Part shown: positions 62,933 through 64,000 of the stretch, piece by piece
Layout of the letters: each line of letters begins with the position of its first letter
Position numbering within the stretch: position 1 is the first letter of the stretch
Origin: Pseudomonadota bacterium
Lineage (GTDB): Bacteria; Pseudomonadota; Gammaproteobacteria; Burkholderiales; Thiobacteraceae
Direction: 5' to 3'
Length of the DNA: 64,000 bases
Assembly (NCBI GenBank): GCA_021812385.1
Contig: JAKANO010000013.1
Coordinates: 1-64,000 of the forward strand
Notes under the pieces: model-generated
The model's input: only the letters and a program-made list of their open reading frames with translations
Told to the model about the DNA's origin: nothing
The model's database searches: none
Program-made: the position numbers and the translations under genes

Positions 62933-63892
62933 ATGATGTCGCGGGCCGAGTTTCCTCTTTTTAAGAAATTTGTTGATGCTTACAATGGTGAAAATCCGCC
63001 AGCTCATTTGCTTTTCGGTGATTCCGTGGCGCTCAGGGTTGCGGATGACGACACGTGCAACAACACATTGGAAAGCTTGGTATCTGCAGAGTTAGGAGAA
63101 CAATCTGTTTGCCATATTTCACATTCCGCATTTCATTCTCAGGTCTTTTGCCTATTCTGCAACTGTCTTCCAAAACTTCGCCATCAGCCCCGTAGCGTCA
63201 TTATCCCGATCAATCTCCGCTCATTTTCTCATTCATGGGATCTTCATCCGGACTATCAATTTCTATGGGAAACTGCCACGCTCGATGATTTTGCGCGGGG
63301 TGTGGATGGGATACGGCCACCAATACAGTCGACACCTGTCGCGAAAGCTGTGTTTCAGGCCGTACCGGTGCACCTGCCTTCAGGTGAAATTCGACTTATT
63401 GGCGAGTTCCTGGAAGTTATTGCTTCCCGTGTACATAAGAAATCGGGTAAAGAATGGGAAATCAGGCTGCGAGATATTTTTGCATTTCATTATATGTATA
63501 ACCTCTATTCAACACATCGCAAGTTAAGGTACTTAGGGACGGCCGTAAAAAACCTTCATCGCATGGGTATCGGTGTAGGGCTGTATATCACCCCTATCAA
63601 TTACCGTGCTGGCAAGAAATATGTGGGCGGGTATTTCGAGAAATGCGTCTCCAGCAATGTGACGATAATAGAAAAATATTTGAGGAGCTTTGGTGTTAAA
63701 AAAATTAAAGGTTCTGAACTGACCCAAGGTAGCTGCAAGGGATTGGGTGCGGCTATGTTGAACCTCGCATTTGAATGCAATGAGCTTGATTTTTTTACGC
63801 CGCATAATGCTAGTGAGCACGTGAGGTACACGGCAAGAAAGAGCCTGGCGAAACAAATTGCATTGCTTGCCAAGGCGGTAGAAGTCAGCTAG
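62933..63892 (+). CDS. SGNH-hydrolase-like hypothetical protein
   Basis: A 319-residue protein without signal peptide. H-L-L-F-G-D-S-V-A-L at about 25-34 resembles block I of SGNH/GDSL hydrolases, and P-H-N-A-S-E-H-V-R-Y near the C-terminus could provide the catalytic His. The D-x-x-H spacing is not canonical. Such proteins often acylate or deacylate sugars in polysaccharide loci. I do not recognise a closer family. It follows wzt after an 87-bp gap that shows no gene. Confidence 0.55.
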   Translation: MMSRAEFPLFKKFVDAYNGENPPAHLLFGDSVALRVADDDTCNNTLESLVSAELGEQSVCHISHSAFHSQVFCLFCNCLPKLRHQPRSVIIPINLRSFSHSWDLHPDYQFLWETATLDDFARGVDGIRPPIQSTPVAKAVFQAVPVHLPSGEIRLIGEFLEVIASRVHKKSGKEWEIRLRDIFAFHYMYNLYSTHRKLRYLGTAVKNLHRMGIGVGLYITPINYRAGKKYVGGYFEKCVSSNVTIIEKYLRSFGVKKIKGSELTQGSCKGLGAAMLNLAFECNELDFFTPHNASEHVRYTARKSLAKQIALLAKAVEVS

Positions 63893-63976
63893 TGATCACC
63901 TTTTAGTCGATTGAATCCCCTTGCATGTCATGCCACGAAAAGCGCTACTAAATGCAATTGAAAAAGATATTCACTT

Positions 63977-64000
63977 ATGGCTGAACTAACTGAACTGGGC
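63977..64000 (+). CDS. Start of a gene cut by the window end
   Basis: An ATG at 63977 opens a frame M-A-E-L-T-E-L-G that runs off the window end. It is on the strand of the polysaccharide genes and follows an 84-bp AT-rich gap. Eight codons are too few to name a product. Confidence 0.35.

Overview
The window reads as a chromosomal segment of a betaproteobacterium, most likely of the Nitrosomonadales type (Gallionella/Sulfuricella/Thiobacillus-like). This is an inference from gene content: ubiquinone genes ubiE-ubiJ-ubiB, a pilT-pilU pair beside yggS-proC-yggT-yggU, a pcm-like/rhodanese/tolC/waaA/waaC run, a stand-alone RlmL-type methyltransferase and a large fused FAD/Fe-S dehydrogenase. No rRNA, tRNA, CRISPR array, phage or transposase gene was found.

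Layout. 1-5.4 kb: the end of an F5/8 type C (discoidin) protein, an AlgJ/AlgX-like SGNH protein with an AlgI-like MBOAT O-acetyltransferase, a VanZ-like membrane protein and galE. 5.5-8.3 kb: a DHH/DHHA1 phosphoesterase and a two-domain ATP-sulfurylase-like/APS-kinase protein whose sulfurylase half has lost its signature residues. 8.5-13.8 kb: a polyamine uptake operon (APC permease, potA, potB, potC, potD). 13.9-17.4 kb: ubiB, ubiJ, ubiE and a DUF971 gene. 17.5-19.6 kb: phoB-phoR behind a likely Pho box. 19.7-31.5 kb: a PilZ-like protein, a HIT protein, the 1259-residue dehydrogenase, mgtA, a DUF4197 protein, a TlpA-like protein, hemJ and the rRNA methyltransferase. 31.5-40.6 kb: pilU/pilT, yggS-proC-yggT-yggU, a dynamin-like GTPase, a 56-residue protein and thiC under a TPP riboswitch. 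40.6-46.3 kb: pcm-like, rhodanese, tolC, waaA, waaC and a family 2 glycosyltransferase, followed by an orphan CcdA-like antitoxin. 46.6-64 kb: a surface-polysaccharide locus.

The polysaccharide locus starts with rfbB and rfbA, separated by a four-helix-bundle gene. It continues with AT-richer genes: a NeuB-like synthase, KdsC-like phosphatase, SDR, aldehyde dehydrogenase, CMP-sugar cytidylyltransferase, a full-length transketolase and a GDP-mannose-dehydratase-like enzyme. Then come a capsule-type (KpsC/KpsS-like) protein, a methyltransferase, a family 1 glycosyltransferase, an ABC exporter with a Wzt-like carbohydrate-binding tail, and an SGNH-like protein. My reading is an ABC-transporter-dependent O-antigen or capsule containing a CMP-activated ulosonic acid. 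The transketolase/SDR/ALDH combination, with no hydrolysing epimerase or aminotransferase nearby, does not match the sialic, legionaminic or pseudaminic acid routes. It is the best candidate here for an undescribed pathway.

A second theme is dispersed palindromic repeats. At least six long hairpins of four related types sit at or over gene ends. One type is nested inside another (8303-8487). One is translated in frame inside the PotD signal peptide. One encodes the UbiJ C-terminus. Two supply the stop codon of the gene they follow. A separate 241-bp MITE-like element with 17-bp perfect terminal inverted repeats lies between waaC and the glycosyltransferase gene and ends 4 bp before that gene's start codon.
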